A DNA stretch of 64,000 nucleotides from CAVZTX01 sp963778375 (GTDB lineage Bacteria; Chloroflexota; Ktedonobacteria; Ktedonobacterales; Ktedonobacteraceae), in contig CAVZTX010000005.1 of assembly GCA_963778375.1 (NCBI GenBank), forward strand, positions 139,521-203,520, given 5' to 3'. Numbering within the stretch: position 1 is the stretch's first letter; the number at the start of each line of letters is the position of its first letter. Both the position numbers and the translations under genes were made by a program. Below the pieces are notes generated by a model. It made no database searches, was not told where the DNA came from, and was given only the letters and a program-made list of their open reading frames with translations. This document shows positions 35,634 to 44,999 of the stretch, piece after piece.

Positions 35634-37928
35634 ATGCCCAAACTTGAAGGCTCCGTAGAGAGCATCGTCTTTCGTAACCAGGACAACCACTATACCGTCG
35701 CCCGCTTTCGACCTAATGATCGAGGGCGGCTCTTTCGCGACGACCTTACCACCATCGTCGGAGCCTTACCAGGCGTCCATGTCGGCGAACTCCTGCTGGT
35801 TGAAGGCGAGTGGGAGACCGATCCCCGCTATGGCCGTCAACTCCACGTCACCACCTTCACCCAGCGTTTACCCGCCTCCACCGAAGGCATGATTCGCTAC
35901 CTCAGCTCTGGCCTCATCAAAGGAATCGGCCCCAAAAAGGCTGAACGCATCGTAGAGCACTTCGGTGAACAAACCCTCGCCATCATCGAGCAGCAGCCTG
36001 AGCGCTTAAGCGAGATCAAAGGGATCAGCGTCAAGGACCGCGAACAGATTGCCAAATCCTGGGCCGAACAGAGCGAGATCAAAGAGCTACACCTCTTTTT
36101 GCAATCCCACGACGTATCTATGAACCTTGCCACGCGCATCTATAAGCAATACGGCCAGGAATCGATCAAAGTCATCCGTGAGAATCCCTACCAGTTAGCT
36201 CAAGAGGTCATGGGCATTGGCTTTCGCACCGCCGATGAAATCGCCGTAAAATTAGGCTTGCCGCGCGACAGTATAGATCGCCTGGCAACCGGTCTGAAAT
36301 ATGTGCTCTCACAAGCCGCTAACGACGATGGTCATTGCTTTTTACCCGAAGGTGAACTGCTGCGCCGCGCCTCCGATATACTGCAAGCACCCTATGAGTC
36401 GCTGGTAGTAGCAATGGAGCAGTTGCGTGGAGAGCGAGACGTCTTCATTGAACCACCTCAGCCCATGCAGTTGGCCTTGCATTCTCAACCTACAAATGGC
36501 AATGAACCTCCTGCCGATGAAAGCGAGGTCGAATCTACTGAACCGCAGTCTCGCATCTATTACGGACCCTTCTGGCATGCCGAAAATGGCTCGGCCCGTA
36601 TCCTGCGCAACTTATTGCATACCTCAAGCAAACTCCCGCCCGTTCCTCAACAGCACTGGGACGCCGTCTTCAACTACCTGGCCCAAAACCGCAGCATGCA
36701 CCTCACAGAAAAGCAGCGTGAAGCCGTGCAGATGGCTTACGACAAGAAAATATCCATCCTGACTGGTGGACCCGGCACCGGCAAATCCACCTCAATCCGT
36801 GCTTTACTCATGATATTAAGGAAACGCAAAATCGATGTAGCCCTGGCCGCACCGACCGGACGCGCCGCCAAACGCCTCACCGAAGCCACCGGATCGGTAA
36901 GCTTCCAGGCTAAAACTCTGCACCGTCTGCTAGAATATGCCCCCGGCGACAACAGCTATGCCCGAAATGAAGACAATCCATTGCCATACCAGTTCGTGAT
37001 CGTCGATGAAGTCTCGATGGTCGATATCCTGCTCTTCTATCACCTTTTGAAGGCCCTGCCGCGTGAAGCGCATTTGCTGCTGGTTGGTGATGCCGATCAA
37101 CTTCCCTCTGTAGGCCCAGGCAACGTCCTGCGTGACCTTCTACGCAGCGAAGCTGTGCCCACTGTCCGCTTAACCGAACTCTTCCGTCAGGCCCAGCAAA
37201 GCCAGATCGTCGTCAACGCCCACCGCATCAATGCTGGGCAAATGCCGCATTTGAAGGCCGAGCAGAAAACCGACTTCTACTTTCTCGCGGAAGAGGACCC
37301 CATCCGTGCTCAGCATATCGTGCTTGATCTCGTTCAGCGCCGCCTGCCATCCCACTTTCACCTCCATCCCACTTCCGACATCCAGGTGCTTTCGCCCATG
37401 TACAAAGGCCCACTTGGTGTACATAGCCTGAACGAGGAACTGCAAGCACGCCTCAATCCCAAAGCAATTGCGGAACTGGAATGGGGTGGTCGTACCCTGC
37501 GCGTCGGTGACAAAGTCATGCAGGTCCGTAACAACTACGACAAAGGCGTATTCAATGGCGACGTAGGCTGGATTCGCACCATTAATAAGGAGGACTCCAC
37601 CCTCAAAGTCGAATTTCTAGAAGAAGCCGGGCCACTGCTCGTGAGCTACGAATTTCACGAACTCGATGAACTCGTGCTCGCCTACGCCATCACCGTCCAC
37701 AAAAGCCAGGGAAGTGAATATCCCGCCGTAATCGTACCCCTCGTCAATCAACACTATATGCTCCTCCAGCGCAACCTCCTCTATACAGCCATCACCCGCG
37801 CCAAAAAACTTTGCATCCTCGTAGGCCAACCCCGCGCTTTAGAGGTAGCAGTCAAAAATGATCGAGTTGCCTTGCGAAATACGGCGCTAGCAGAGAGGCT
37901 GAAAATAGGTTTACCTGCGTTCCAGTGA
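35634..37928 (+). CDS. recD2: ATP-dependent 5'-3' DNA helicase RecD2
   Basis: A 764-aa superfamily-1B helicase. The N-terminal OB-fold part ('SVESIVFRNQDNHYTVARFR') and HhH segments ('GLIKGIGPKKAERIVEHFG', 'GIGFRTADEIAVKLGL') are those of the RecD2/YrrC type that works without RecBC. Walker A 'GGPGTGKST' starts near residue 378, Walker B 'FVIVDEVSMVD' follows, and motif V/VI are 'AITVHKSQGSEYPAVIVPL' (about 683-701) and 'LLYTAITRAKKLCILVG'. The length is usual. The role is in DNA repair and replication-fork maintenance. Confidence 0.95.
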   Translation: MPKLEGSVESIVFRNQDNHYTVARFRPNDRGRLFRDDLTTIVGALPGVHVGELLLVEGEWETDPRYGRQLHVTTFTQRLPASTEGMIRYLSSGLIKGIGPKKAERIVEHFGEQTLAIIEQQPERLSEIKGISVKDREQIAKSWAEQSEIKELHLFLQSHDVSMNLATRIYKQYGQESIKVIRENPYQLAQEVMGIGFRTADEIAVKLGLPRDSIDRLATGLKYVLSQAANDDGHCFLPEGELLRRASDILQAPYESLVVAMEQLRGERDVFIEPPQPMQLALHSQPTNGNEPPADESEVESTEPQSRIYYGPFWHAENGSARILRNLLHTSSKLPPVPQQHWDAVFNYLAQNRSMHLTEKQREAVQMAYDKKISILTGGPGTGKSTSIRALLMILRKRKIDVALAAPTGRAAKRLTEATGSVSFQAKTLHRLLEYAPGDNSYARNEDNPLPYQFVIVDEVSMVDILLFYHLLKALPREAHLLLVGDADQLPSVGPGNVLRDLLRSEAVPTVRLTELFRQAQQSQIVVNAHRINAGQMPHLKAEQKTDFYFLAEEDPIRAQHIVLDLVQRRLPSHFHLHPTSDIQVLSPMYKGPLGVHSLNEELQARLNPKAIAELEWGGRTLRVGDKVMQVRNNYDKGVFNGDVGWIRTINKEDSTLKVEFLEEAGPLLVSYEFHELDELVLAYAITVHKSQGSEYPAVIVPLVNQHYMLLQRNLLYTAITRAKKLCILVGQPRALEVAVKNDRVALRNTALAERLKIGLPAFQ

Positions 37929-37973
37929 ATCGTAGGATCCTTAAGTGAGGAACTCACTTTTTTCATCTGTCTT

Positions 37974-38832
37974 CTATGATTCACCGAATAATGATTGTTG
38001 TGGACCCTGCGAGATTTCTTTCTGCTTTCGTTTCTTGCTGGCACGCCGTCGTTCCTCGACCATCTTGCGGATGGATGGAGCTGGTGGAAGATCTTCGGGC
38101 ATTGGTGCATTGATGGCTTCGATTGCCTTGCGGACCTGGTCCCCGACAAAGTAGTGCGTTTGGATAGCAGTATCTTCATCGGAGACATGGTCGTGCCTCA
38201 GCTTTTCGTCTGTCTGGACATTCTTGAAATCGATAGCTGAGAGTTCGCCTCGTCCAATGTTGTCAAGGTAGTCCTCATTTTCAGGAATGTTCTTTTTGAC
38301 CTTTAGCTCATCCCTCGTGTGGCGATGAAGTCCCAAATATCCAGCATCCATGAAGATGCCGAAGTGTTCGGAGAGCACACCTGCACCTTTTGCGGTCTCA
38401 GCGAGCAGTTTGAAGCTTTCGGAAACTTTCAGACGTGTTTCCAGGCGCTTCTCTTGCTCCATATGAAGCAGGTGTATTTCGTGTGCGCGGGTGCTGACTG
38501 CGAAATACACCTGGGCGGCAGCGATCTCCGATTTGCGAGGATCGCCGTTCATGGCAATGAGATAGCAGGCGAATCGAGAGAGATTGTAATCTTTAAGTAT
38601 CCTGTACTGCGCACCATGGGCCATCGGTGATCGATTTACTGGCGTCAGTAAAATGATGCTCGACGATATTCCCGCTTTCTATGCAGCTGTCATTGCCCTT
38701 TTAATAGCTACCTTCAAAATTTTGCCACTTCTTACCATATCCTAAGTGCGGCATTAAATCCCTGGCACTCCAGTAGTCCTCTCCATAGGGATTGGTTTGT
38801 TTAATTGAGTCGAAATCTGGCGGTTGGCTCAT
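37974..38832 (-). pseudogene. dinD: DNA-damage-inducible protein D (DinD-like), three frameshifts
   Basis: Pieces of one DinD-like protein lie in sequence across shifting frames. From ATG 38832: 'YWSARDLMPHLGYGKKWQNFE'; then, one base on, 'VAIKRAMTA'; then 'CIESGNIVEHHFTDASKSITDG'; then the open 216-codon part 'HGAQYRILKDYNLSRFACYLIAMNGDPRK'. The longest intact piece is 37974-38624. The probable events are an extra G near 38705, a missing base near 38680 and an extra C in CCC near 38628. DinD modulates RecA in Escherichia coli. The start overlaps the helix-turn-helix gene's stop by four bases. Confidence 0.8.
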
Positions 38833-39065
38833 ACGACTTCCTTTCTTTCCTTCTTCCCTCGCTGTGCTACTCTGTATGCTTCCACTTCAGAGCGATTGTA
38901 GAGCTTCGTACGCGCGTCGATCCTCTTAGTAGCAATCTTGTTCGTGTTGCCCAGGCGTCGGACATAGGCGTCTGAAATCTCATGTCCACTGTTCTCAGTT
39001 AAGATTTTGGCTGCCTCGGCTGTGGTGATCCATTCTGCCAATGTGTCCTCTTTTTTTCGAGGCAT
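38829..39065 (-). CDS. Small helix-turn-helix DNA-binding protein
   Basis: A 78-aa basic protein: 'EWITTAEAAKILTENSGHEISDAYVRRLGNTNKIATKRI..TKLYNRSEVEAYRVA' is an excisionase/MerR-like winged HTH, ending in a Lys/Arg-rich tail. AAAGGATG precedes the ATG. It overlaps dinD by ATGA, so the two were a coupled pair, resembling a regulator and effector. The palindromic region just upstream (39080-39137) may be its own operator. Confidence 0.7.
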   Translation of the reverse strand: MPRKKEDTLAEWITTAEAAKILTENSGHEISDAYVRRLGNTNKIATKRIDARTKLYNRSEVEAYRVAQRGKKERKEVV

Positions 39066-39079
39066 CGCTCGAACATCCT

Positions 39080-39137
39080 TTCATGTTCACTATCGAATCT
39101 TTGGCTTGTAGGAAGTATATACGCTATCGAACATGAA
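39080..39137. promoter_or_regulatory. Inverted and direct repeat operator upstream of the HTH gene
   Basis: TTCATGTTC (39080-39088) and GAACATGAA (39129-39137) form a perfect 9-bp inverted repeat. CTATCGAA occurs twice (39090-39097 and 39124-39131). It overlaps the likely promoter of the HTH-dinD unit. A Firmicute-type LexA box (GAAC-N4-GTTC) is not present. Confidence 0.45.
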
Positions 39138-39270
39138 TGCAAGAATTTAGCGAACATAGTTTGGCCCTTTAGTATTTTTCTATGAAGACCTGAACCCCTA
39201 AAAAATCCCCTCTTGTCTAATTCCGACCTACGGAGTAGAATATAAATCGGATCAACTTTGTTATCTTTAT

Positions 39271-39298
39271 CAGGAACCAACTCAAAAAAGGGTTCCTG
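39271..39298 (+). promoter_or_regulatory. 5' leader hairpin of the sulfurtransferase gene
   Basis: CAGGAACC (39271-39278) and GGTTCCTG (39291-39298) form an 8-bp perfect stem with a 12-nt A-rich loop, 39 bp before the start codon. It could be a leader hairpin or part of an operator. A TATAAA box at 39241-39246 may be the promoter -10. Confidence 0.3.
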
Positions 39299-39336
39299 GG
39301 TCAAGCCATAGCTATTTTGTAAGGAGGACATTGCAA

Positions 39337-40222
39337 ATGTCTGGAACAGAAGCGGCGACCTCGAGCACGAGCGCCACAAGCGGTTATGTACATCCAGAGG
39401 TGTTGGTGGAGACAAGTTGGGTTGCTGACCACCTGAACGACCCCAATATTCGTCTGATTGAAGCTGACGAAGACGTGTTGTTATATGAAGTCGGCCATCT
39501 TCCAGGAGCAGTCAAACTCGACTGGCACGTCGATGTGCAGGACCCCGTCACTCGCGACTTCATCGATGAGCAAGGCTTTGAGAAACTTATGAGCCGCTGG
39601 GGCATCAGCAACGACACAACGATTGTCCTGTATGGCGACCGCAACAACTGGTATGCTACCTATTCATTCTGGCTGTTCACGATGTACGGTCAGAAGAACA
39701 TGAAGATCATGAATGGTGGACGGCAGAAATGGGAAGCCGAAGGCCGTCAACTGAGCAAAGGAGATACCTCATTTCCAGCCTGCCACCTACCATGCACAGC
39801 CAGCAGATGAGTCCATTCGCGCCTACCGTGAAGATGTATCGAATGGGCTGAAGGACTCCAATCGTCGCCTGATCGATGTCCGTTCACCACAGGAATATAC
39901 CGGTGAATTGCTGCACATGGTCAATTACCCTCAGGAAGGTGCGCAGCGTGGCGGCCACATTCCCACCGCCAAGAACATACCCTGGGCAACAGCAGCCAAT
40001 TCCGATGGTACCTTCAAGTCCGCCGACGAACTGCGCCAGATCTACGGCGGAAAGGATATCAATCCTGACAACGACGTCGTTACCTATTGCCGTATCGGTG
40101 AGCGTTCCGCCCATACCTGGTTTGTCCTGACCCGTCTCCTCGGCTATCCACAAGTACGTAACTACGATGGCTCATGGACCGAATGGGGCAACCTCGTCCG
40201 CGCTCCCATCGAAAAACCCTAA
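39337..40222 (+). CDS. Thiosulfate sulfurtransferase (tandem rhodanese), frameshifted
   Basis: Two frames together give about 295 aa: the inactive N-terminal rhodanese domain ('VSW-like' start, 'GHLPGAVKLDWHVDVQDPV', 'YGDRNNWYATYSFWLF') up to about 39775, then in the +1 frame 'SIRAYREDVSNGLKDSNRRLIDVRSP' and the active site 'YCRIGERSAHTWFVL' with the catalytic cysteine. Deleting one T of the TTT near 39770 restores 'TSFQPATYH'. The enzyme moves sulfane sulfur from thiosulfate to thiophilic acceptors. AGGAGG precedes ATG 39337. The 3' half keeps perfect active-site sequence, so the gene may be functional if the indel is an artefact. sufU follows. Confidence 0.82.
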
Positions 40223-40255
40223 ACATCTAAATTAGGGCAATAGAGCAGACACAAC

Positions 40256-40327
40256 TGTCATCCTGAGCAAAGCGAAGGATCTGTGGTCTGCCCCCGCGAG
40301 AGATCCTTCGCTCCGCTCAGGATGACA
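40256..40327. repeat. Palindromic repeat element, family A copy 3
   Basis: 27-nt arms (40256-40282 and 40301-40327) that pair with two mismatches around an 18-nt loop, same core as at 6532. Here it lies between two co-directional genes. Confidence 0.85.
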
Positions 40328-40400
40328 ATGGCGAGCGGGTATGACAACCTAAAGGCGCTAACTTTGATTACAATCTTTTTCTCAGAAGGAAAAAATCTGT

Positions 40401-40793
40401 ATGGATCGTCAAGAAGCTATCGAATTTCTAATAGATCACTACGAAAATCCGCGTAACCACGGACCACTGGAGCATTCCGATGTAAGTCTGAGTGGCGGTA
40501 ACCCTGGATGCGCCGATATCATATCAATGCATGCCCGTTTTGATAAAGATGGAAAATTGGAAGCCGTCCATTGGGAAGGCGAAGGCTGCACAATCAGCCG
40601 CGCCGCAGCATCCTACGTCACTGAAATTACCCAGGGAATGACTGCGGAACAAATTGAACACATGAGCTTCGAAGACCTCATCGAAGATCTTGGTCGCGAG
40701 CTAGTTATGACCCGTCCCACCTGCGCCACCTTAGCACTTGGCACCCTCAAAAAGGGCGTCCATGAATACCAAATGCACAAAAGGGCCAGATGA
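40401..40793 (+). CDS. sufU: SUF-type Fe-S assembly protein SufU
   Basis: A 130-aa IscU/SufU-fold protein. Three conserved cysteines C37 ('GNPGCADI'), C63 ('GEGCTIS') and C108 ('RPTCATL'), plus D39, form the zinc/sulfur-transfer site. The short insertion between C63 and C108 is SufU-like. SufU accepts sulfur from SufS for Fe-S cluster assembly. The sulfurtransferase lies 178 bp upstream, but sufBCDS are not in the window, so this copy is detached from a suf operon. Confidence 0.88.
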   Translation: MDRQEAIEFLIDHYENPRNHGPLEHSDVSLSGGNPGCADIISMHARFDKDGKLEAVHWEGEGCTISRAAASYVTEITQGMTAEQIEHMSFEDLIEDLGRELVMTRPTCATLALGTLKKGVHEYQMHKRAR

Positions 40794-40992
40794 AACTACC
40801 TATCCCAACGACTCTAATCCTAATACAATTGCGGATAAGGAAAAGCAAGAAAGTGATCCTGAGAGGACGACTCAAGAGTCTCCATTCCCCAGCACTGTTC
40901 TCGGCATCATAGCTAAGGGTGGGGATAGATAGGGAAGCAGGGTATGTCCCCATTCATGTTGTCCTGCGGTATCAGTCCAGAGTCTGTCACCT

Positions 40993-41685
40993 TCACAATC
41001 CATACGCCACTCTCCACTCCGACAAAATCTCCAGCGCCTTCCGGTGAAGCTTCTGATGTTCCGGGTCAAGCAGCCATCGACTCACCCCAGAAGGATGTGG
41101 CAACGGCAGCAGTAACGTCCCATTCCGCTCCTCAAAAGTGCCGATAATATTCTCCAGCAACACCTTGCCATCACGCCGCCTTTCTGTCCATGAAGCGTTC
41201 CCGAAACTCGTCTTTGTACTCTTGCCAAAGAAAGCTTCGATCGCCATACTTCCCAAAAGCAGAATAACCTTGGGCTGTAAGAGTCGCAGCTCAGCCTCCA
41301 AAAATGGTTGGCACAGCGCTAGTTCCTGCGAAGAAGGGCGTCGATCACCATTACCTCGAGGATTAGGCCCTGGAAAGCAGCGCGTGAGAGAACTTCGATA
41401 GACATGCTCATGAAGATAGCCAGGAGGGAAACCGGCCTGCTCAAGCCATTTCTGCAAAACGCGACCACCAGGCCCACTAAATGATCGCCCATTAGCAACA
41501 GATCGCTGTCCTGGAGCCTGCCCAATCACCATGATACGGTCGCTCGCTCTTCCACTTGCAAGAGGACGGGCCTCACGAATATAACCATGTTCCTGACACA
41601 GCCGACAAGCAAGTATACGCTCTTGCAATAAAGCAATCTGCGTCTCCCGACTCTCAGCCTGCTCCTCATTCAAAATCTTCGTCAT
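40993..41685 (-). CDS. Uracil-DNA glycosylase family 4/5-like
   Basis: A 230-aa protein. Four cysteines C27, C30, C103 and C125 match the 4Fe-4S cluster of family 4/5 enzymes. Catalytic-site motif 'VIGQAPGQRSVANGRSFSGPGG' is at 54-74 and the DNA-binding 'PLPHPSGVSRW' is C-terminal. It should remove uracil from DNA in base excision repair. Family 4 enzymes normally have GEAPG; here the Glu is Gln (GQAPG), as in some subfamilies. The ATG at 41685 lies inside the 3' end of the flavin reductase gene (20-bp overlap), giving coupled expression. Confidence 0.85.
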   Translation of the reverse strand: MTKILNEEQAESRETQIALLQERILACRLCQEHGYIREARPLASGRASDRIMVIGQAPGQRSVANGRSFSGPGGRVLQKWLEQAGFPPGYLHEHVYRSSLTRCFPGPNPRGNGDRRPSSQELALCQPFLEAELRLLQPKVILLLGSMAIEAFFGKSTKTSFGNASWTERRRDGKVLLENIIGTFEERNGTLLLPLPHPSGVSRWLLDPEHQKLHRKALEILSEWRVAYGL

Positions 41686-42277
41686 AATATGCTGCAAGAC
41701 TAGGTTTATGATAATCACTGGAAATGTGACGATACTGGGCGCGATAGTAAGCAAGGGGTGCTTTCTTATGAGTTGTCGTTTTGCCATCGTATTCGGCCAG
41801 CGTGGCATCTCCCTTGTCGTCTTCATTGGCGAAGGCTACCAGCCCATTCGTACCCATAGCTACAACCTCACCCAAAAAGATCACATGGTCGCCACCAGGA
41901 TATTCCGCCACAATACGAGCATCAATAAACGCTAATACATCATCGATCACCGGCGCTCCCGTAGCAGCTACATGGTAGCTCGCATGACAAAAATTCTCAT
42001 ATCGTTCCTCCGAAGAGGTGGCGAAGCAGCGCGAAAGTTGCTCCTGCCGGTTCGTCAGAATATTGACGACAAATATACCGCTTTCACGAATATGTGCCAA
42101 AGCATGACTGCGAAGATCAACACAAATAAGCACCAATGGCGGTTCAAGCGATACAGAGCAAAACGCGTTGACCGTCAGCCCTACCGGGCGACCTCTCTCA
42201 GCACATGTAGTTACCACAGTAACACCCGTCGCAAATTGCCCCATCACCTGCCGAAAAAAATCTTTTTCAATAGTCAT
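41666..42277 (-). CDS. Flavin reductase-like FMN-binding protein
   Basis: A 203-aa split-barrel flavoprotein: 'FRQVMGQFATGVTVVTT', 'GLTVNAFCSVSLEPPLVLICVD' and 'ARIVAEYPGGDHVIFLGEVVA' are the conserved parts of the HpaC/flavin-reductase group, which supply reduced flavin to a partner monooxygenase. No monooxygenase gene is adjacent. AAGGATT precedes the ATG at a rather long spacing. Confidence 0.85.
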   Translation of the reverse strand: MTIEKDFFRQVMGQFATGVTVVTTCAERGRPVGLTVNAFCSVSLEPPLVLICVDLRSHALAHIRESGIFVVNILTNRQEQLSRCFATSSEERYENFCHASYHVAATGAPVIDDVLAFIDARIVAEYPGGDHVIFLGEVVAMGTNGLVAFANEDDKGDATLAEYDGKTTTHKKAPLAYYRAQYRHISSDYHKPSLAAYYDEDFE

Positions 42278-42448
42278 CTAATTGGCAATCCTTGTAATAA
42301 ATAAGAAATTAAGCTATAAGTTCCCTGGTTACTATTCTAGTCCGTAGTATCATCCTCTGCACATCCCTTGTCAACTGTACAAAGGGCCAGCATAACGTTT
42401 GACATTCCATTTTAACAATGCGTATACTTCCTAATGGCAACACATCTA

Positions 42449-42668
42449 GTTGTCACCGGGTGGCCTGAGCCTCGCAAACTCAGGCAGAATAGGGAAGTCG
42501 GTGCAATTCCGACACAGTCGCGCTACTGTAACTGGTAAGCAACTCATCTATCGTCCATACGAGAACAAGCCACTGTCTGAAACGAGTGAATTGCAAAGCT
42601 TCACTATCAAAGATGGGAAGGCAAGATGAGCAGCGTTTGTAGCCAGAAGTCAGGAGACCTGCCCGGTG
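42449..42668 (+). ncRNA. Cobalamin (B12) riboswitch
   Basis: A classical adenosylcobalamin aptamer: 'GTTGTCACCGGGTGGCCTGAG' region from 42449, the core 'AATAGGGAAGTCGGTGCAAT' then 'TCCGACACAGTCGCGCTACTGTAA' (42488-42531), and the B12 box GCCAGAAGTCAGGAGACCTG.. at 42642-42663. It precedes btuF by about 160 nt. It should repress the btu operon when cobalamin is abundant. One of the firmest calls in the window. Confidence 0.95.
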
Positions 42669-42709
42669 AAGTATAGTATGCTCAACATCCTTCGCGTAAG
42701 AGGAGCGAG

Positions 42710-42814
42710 CCGCCGAGACATCGATGGTATCAGTACAGCCAAACGCGCACATCGTCTCTCGAGTCAATCTCCATCCCACGCGAGGTGACAGCGGGCGTTT
42801 CAAAGTCTCGGAGG
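42710..42814 (+). promoter_or_regulatory. Shine-Dalgarno-sequestering pairing of the B12 riboswitch
   Basis: CCGCCGAGAC (42710-42719) is complementary, with one mismatch, to GTCTCGGAGG (42805-42814), which contains the Shine-Dalgarno of btuF. The helix would occlude the ribosome site. This suggests translational control; no intrinsic terminator is visible between aptamer and start codon. Confidence 0.55.
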
Positions 42815-42824
42815 TTTAGCACAC

Positions 42825-43808
42825 ATGCGCTCCCATGTCATCTCTTTCCGTCTATTGTTCCTGCTCTCCTTCCTCATGCTGCTCACAGCCTGTGGAGGAA
42901 GCACTACCGGAACTACTTCGGCACCGAGCCCCACTCCTACTGTAACGCTGGACGCGTATGGAACGCCAATCGCATTTCCGACCAGCGCTCCACAGCGCAT
43001 CATCTCATTGACACCCAACATCAGTGAGATGCTTGGCGCACTCAATCTGGATAGTCGTGTCGTCGGCGTCGACTACTACACCAACTATCCCACAGATTTG
43101 ACAACGAAACCCAAAGTTTCGGATGCCAACGCCAAGTACAACGTCGAGCAAATCGTCGCCCTCAAGCCAGATCTAGTGCTGACCTACGGTCAGGACACCA
43201 AACTCTATGATTCGCAACTCACCAATCTGCACTTGCATGTGGTAGACCTGCCATCCGGCAACCTCACCCTGGTACTCTCGGAAATACTCACCGTAGGGCG
43301 CCTAACCTTTACTCAAACTGCCGCAACAAAGCTCGTCAACTCACTTCAGCAGCAGATCAACACCATTAAAATGAAGGTCGCTGGCACAACCGCACCCAAA
43401 GTCATGATCGAAGCCGACGATAGCACACCAGGCAAGCCTTACGTCTTTGGCGGCGGTTCTTTTGGAGACGAACTCTTGCAGGATGCGAACGCGCTTGATA
43501 TCTTCCACGATAATACCAGCGGCGGCGGTTTCCCCCAGGTCACCGACGAAGCCATTATCAGCGCGAACCCACAGTTCATCATTCTCACTGAAGACCCCAT
43601 GTATGGCGGCAATGTCAACGCCGTCTACACGCGTCCTAACTGGGGCAGCATAGCAGCCCTCAAGCTCCACCAGGTCTACCGCATCAACTCCAACGTCATA
43701 GGCCGACCTGGCCCGCGTCTTGTAGAAGGCCTGCAATGTCTCGCCCAAATCGTCCATCCCGATAAATTCCCAGGCTCACTGCCCGATTATTGCTCTGGTA
43801 CAGTATAA
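42825..43808 (+). CDS. btuF: Cobalamin ABC transporter substrate-binding lipoprotein
   Basis: A 327-aa exported lipoprotein: signal peptide ending 'LLTACGGS' with lipid-anchored C23, then the helical-backbone (type III) binding fold: 'APQRIISLTPNISEMLGAL', 'VVGVDYYTNYP', 'VSDANAKYNVEQIVALKPDLVLTYG'. Type III proteins bind B12, siderophores or heme; the riboswitch upstream decides for cobalamin. CGGAGG precedes the ATG. The btuC permease follows. Confidence 0.9.
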   Translation: MRSHVISFRLLFLLSFLMLLTACGGSTTGTTSAPSPTPTVTLDAYGTPIAFPTSAPQRIISLTPNISEMLGALNLDSRVVGVDYYTNYPTDLTTKPKVSDANAKYNVEQIVALKPDLVLTYGQDTKLYDSQLTNLHLHVVDLPSGNLTLVLSEILTVGRLTFTQTAATKLVNSLQQQINTIKMKVAGTTAPKVMIEADDSTPGKPYVFGGGSFGDELLQDANALDIFHDNTSGGGFPQVTDEAIISANPQFIILTEDPMYGGNVNAVYTRPNWGSIAALKLHQVYRINSNVIGRPGPRLVEGLQCLAQIVHPDKFPGSLPDYCSGTV

Positions 43809-43816
43809 ATTAACCC

Positions 43817-43862
43817 ATAGGGGCCGATTGATCACGCCTGTTGCCAATGTATCGGCCCCTAT
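43817..43862. repeat. Palindromic repeat element, family B copy 1
   Basis: Perfect 12-bp arms ATAGGGGCCGAT (43817-43828) and ATCGGCCCCTAT (43851-43862) with a 22-nt loop, between btuF and btuC. A related copy of the same loop size lies inside the eCIS ATPase gene at 61904-61945. Confidence 0.8.
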
Positions 43863-43885
43863 AGGCCAAAGGCATAATATAACCC

Positions 43886-44999
43886 TTGAAACTCTCGACC
43901 ACCAACTCACAAACTGAACAACGATCACTCAAATCGCAACAACAAGAGGAACGACGGTCAATCCCTTCGTCGCTCCCCCTCTTGCTGTTGAGCATAGCCC
44001 TCCTCATCGTCATCCTCATCGCGGTCAGCTTCGGCTCGACACTCCATCCCTATAGGCACGATTGCCCAAATTTTGCTCAATGGCACCGGCCTGTTCCATT
44101 TTCCACGCCACTGGGACCCCACAGCCGAACTCATTGTCTGGCAGGTACGTATGCCGATTGTCATAGGTGCAGCAGTCGTTGGCGCAGCCCTCTCCGTCGC
44201 CGGTGTCCTCTTCCAGGGTATGCTGCGTAATCCCCTTGCCGACCCATTCCTGATCGGCACTTCTTCGGGCGCAGCTCTCGGTGCAGCCATAGCCTTCGTC
44301 CTGCCATTCGATACCCTCTATGGCTCATTCTTTCCGCTTACTCCGCTGCTAGCATTCGTAGGTGCCATGCTCACTATCATGTTGGTCTATGCCATCGCAA
44401 GTGTTGGGGGCCAGACTCCCGTCGTCACCTTGCTTTTAGCAGGCGTGGTAATCAACGCTGTCCTAGTAGCATTTCAAACCCTGATCTTAACCCTCGTTCC
44501 CCATGCACAATTTGGCATCCAGGCCCTCTTTAACTGGCTCTCCGGTGGAGTGGCTGTGACAAGCTGGCCACCAATCGTTATCGTCGGCGTTATTATCGTG
44601 GTTGGCATCATCCTCTCGCTCATCCTCTCTCATGTGCTCGATGCCTTCTCTCTAGGTGAAGAAGGTGCAGCACATTTAGGACTGCACGTCGAACGTTATA
44701 AATTGATCATCATCATGCTTGGTTCGCTTCTAACTGCCGCCGCTGTCTCCATCAGTGGGTTAATCGGCTTTGTAGGTCTGGTCGTACCTCATGCCATGCG
44801 CCTCTTGCTAGGCCCTCGTCACCGCCTATTGCTCCCATCTTCTGCACTCGCTGGGGCCATCTTTCTAACGCTCGCAGACCTCTTAGCGCGTATTGTCATC
44901 GCACCCGCCGTCCTGCCTGTAGGCGTTTTCACCGCCCTCGTAGGTGCCCCATTTTTCCTGTTCCTCTTACGGAACAATAAGCGAGTATACCGATGGTGA
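43886..44999 (+). CDS. btuC: Cobalamin ABC transporter permease (FecCD family), frameshifted near the 5' end
   Basis: Full permease of about 370 aa read through two frames. The first membrane helix ('LLLLSIALLIVILIAVSFGSTLHP') lies in the frame beginning at about 43886. From 44052 the +1 frame continues 'IGTIAQILLNGTGLF' and the whole FecCD core, including 'RMPIVIGAAVVGAALSVAGVLFQGMLRNPLADPFLIG' and C-terminal 'GFVGLVVPHAMRLLLG'. Deleting one C of CCC at about 44048-44050 joins the two. An internal start at 44073 gives a 308-aa protein without helix 1. The first start codon (a TTG) is uncertain. The stop overlaps btuD. Confidence 0.82.

Noticed and set aside
39080..39137. SOS (LexA) box
   Set aside because: GAAC and GTTC half-sites are present but not at the four-base spacing of the Gram-positive box; the symmetrical 9-bp repeat is more like a dedicated operator.
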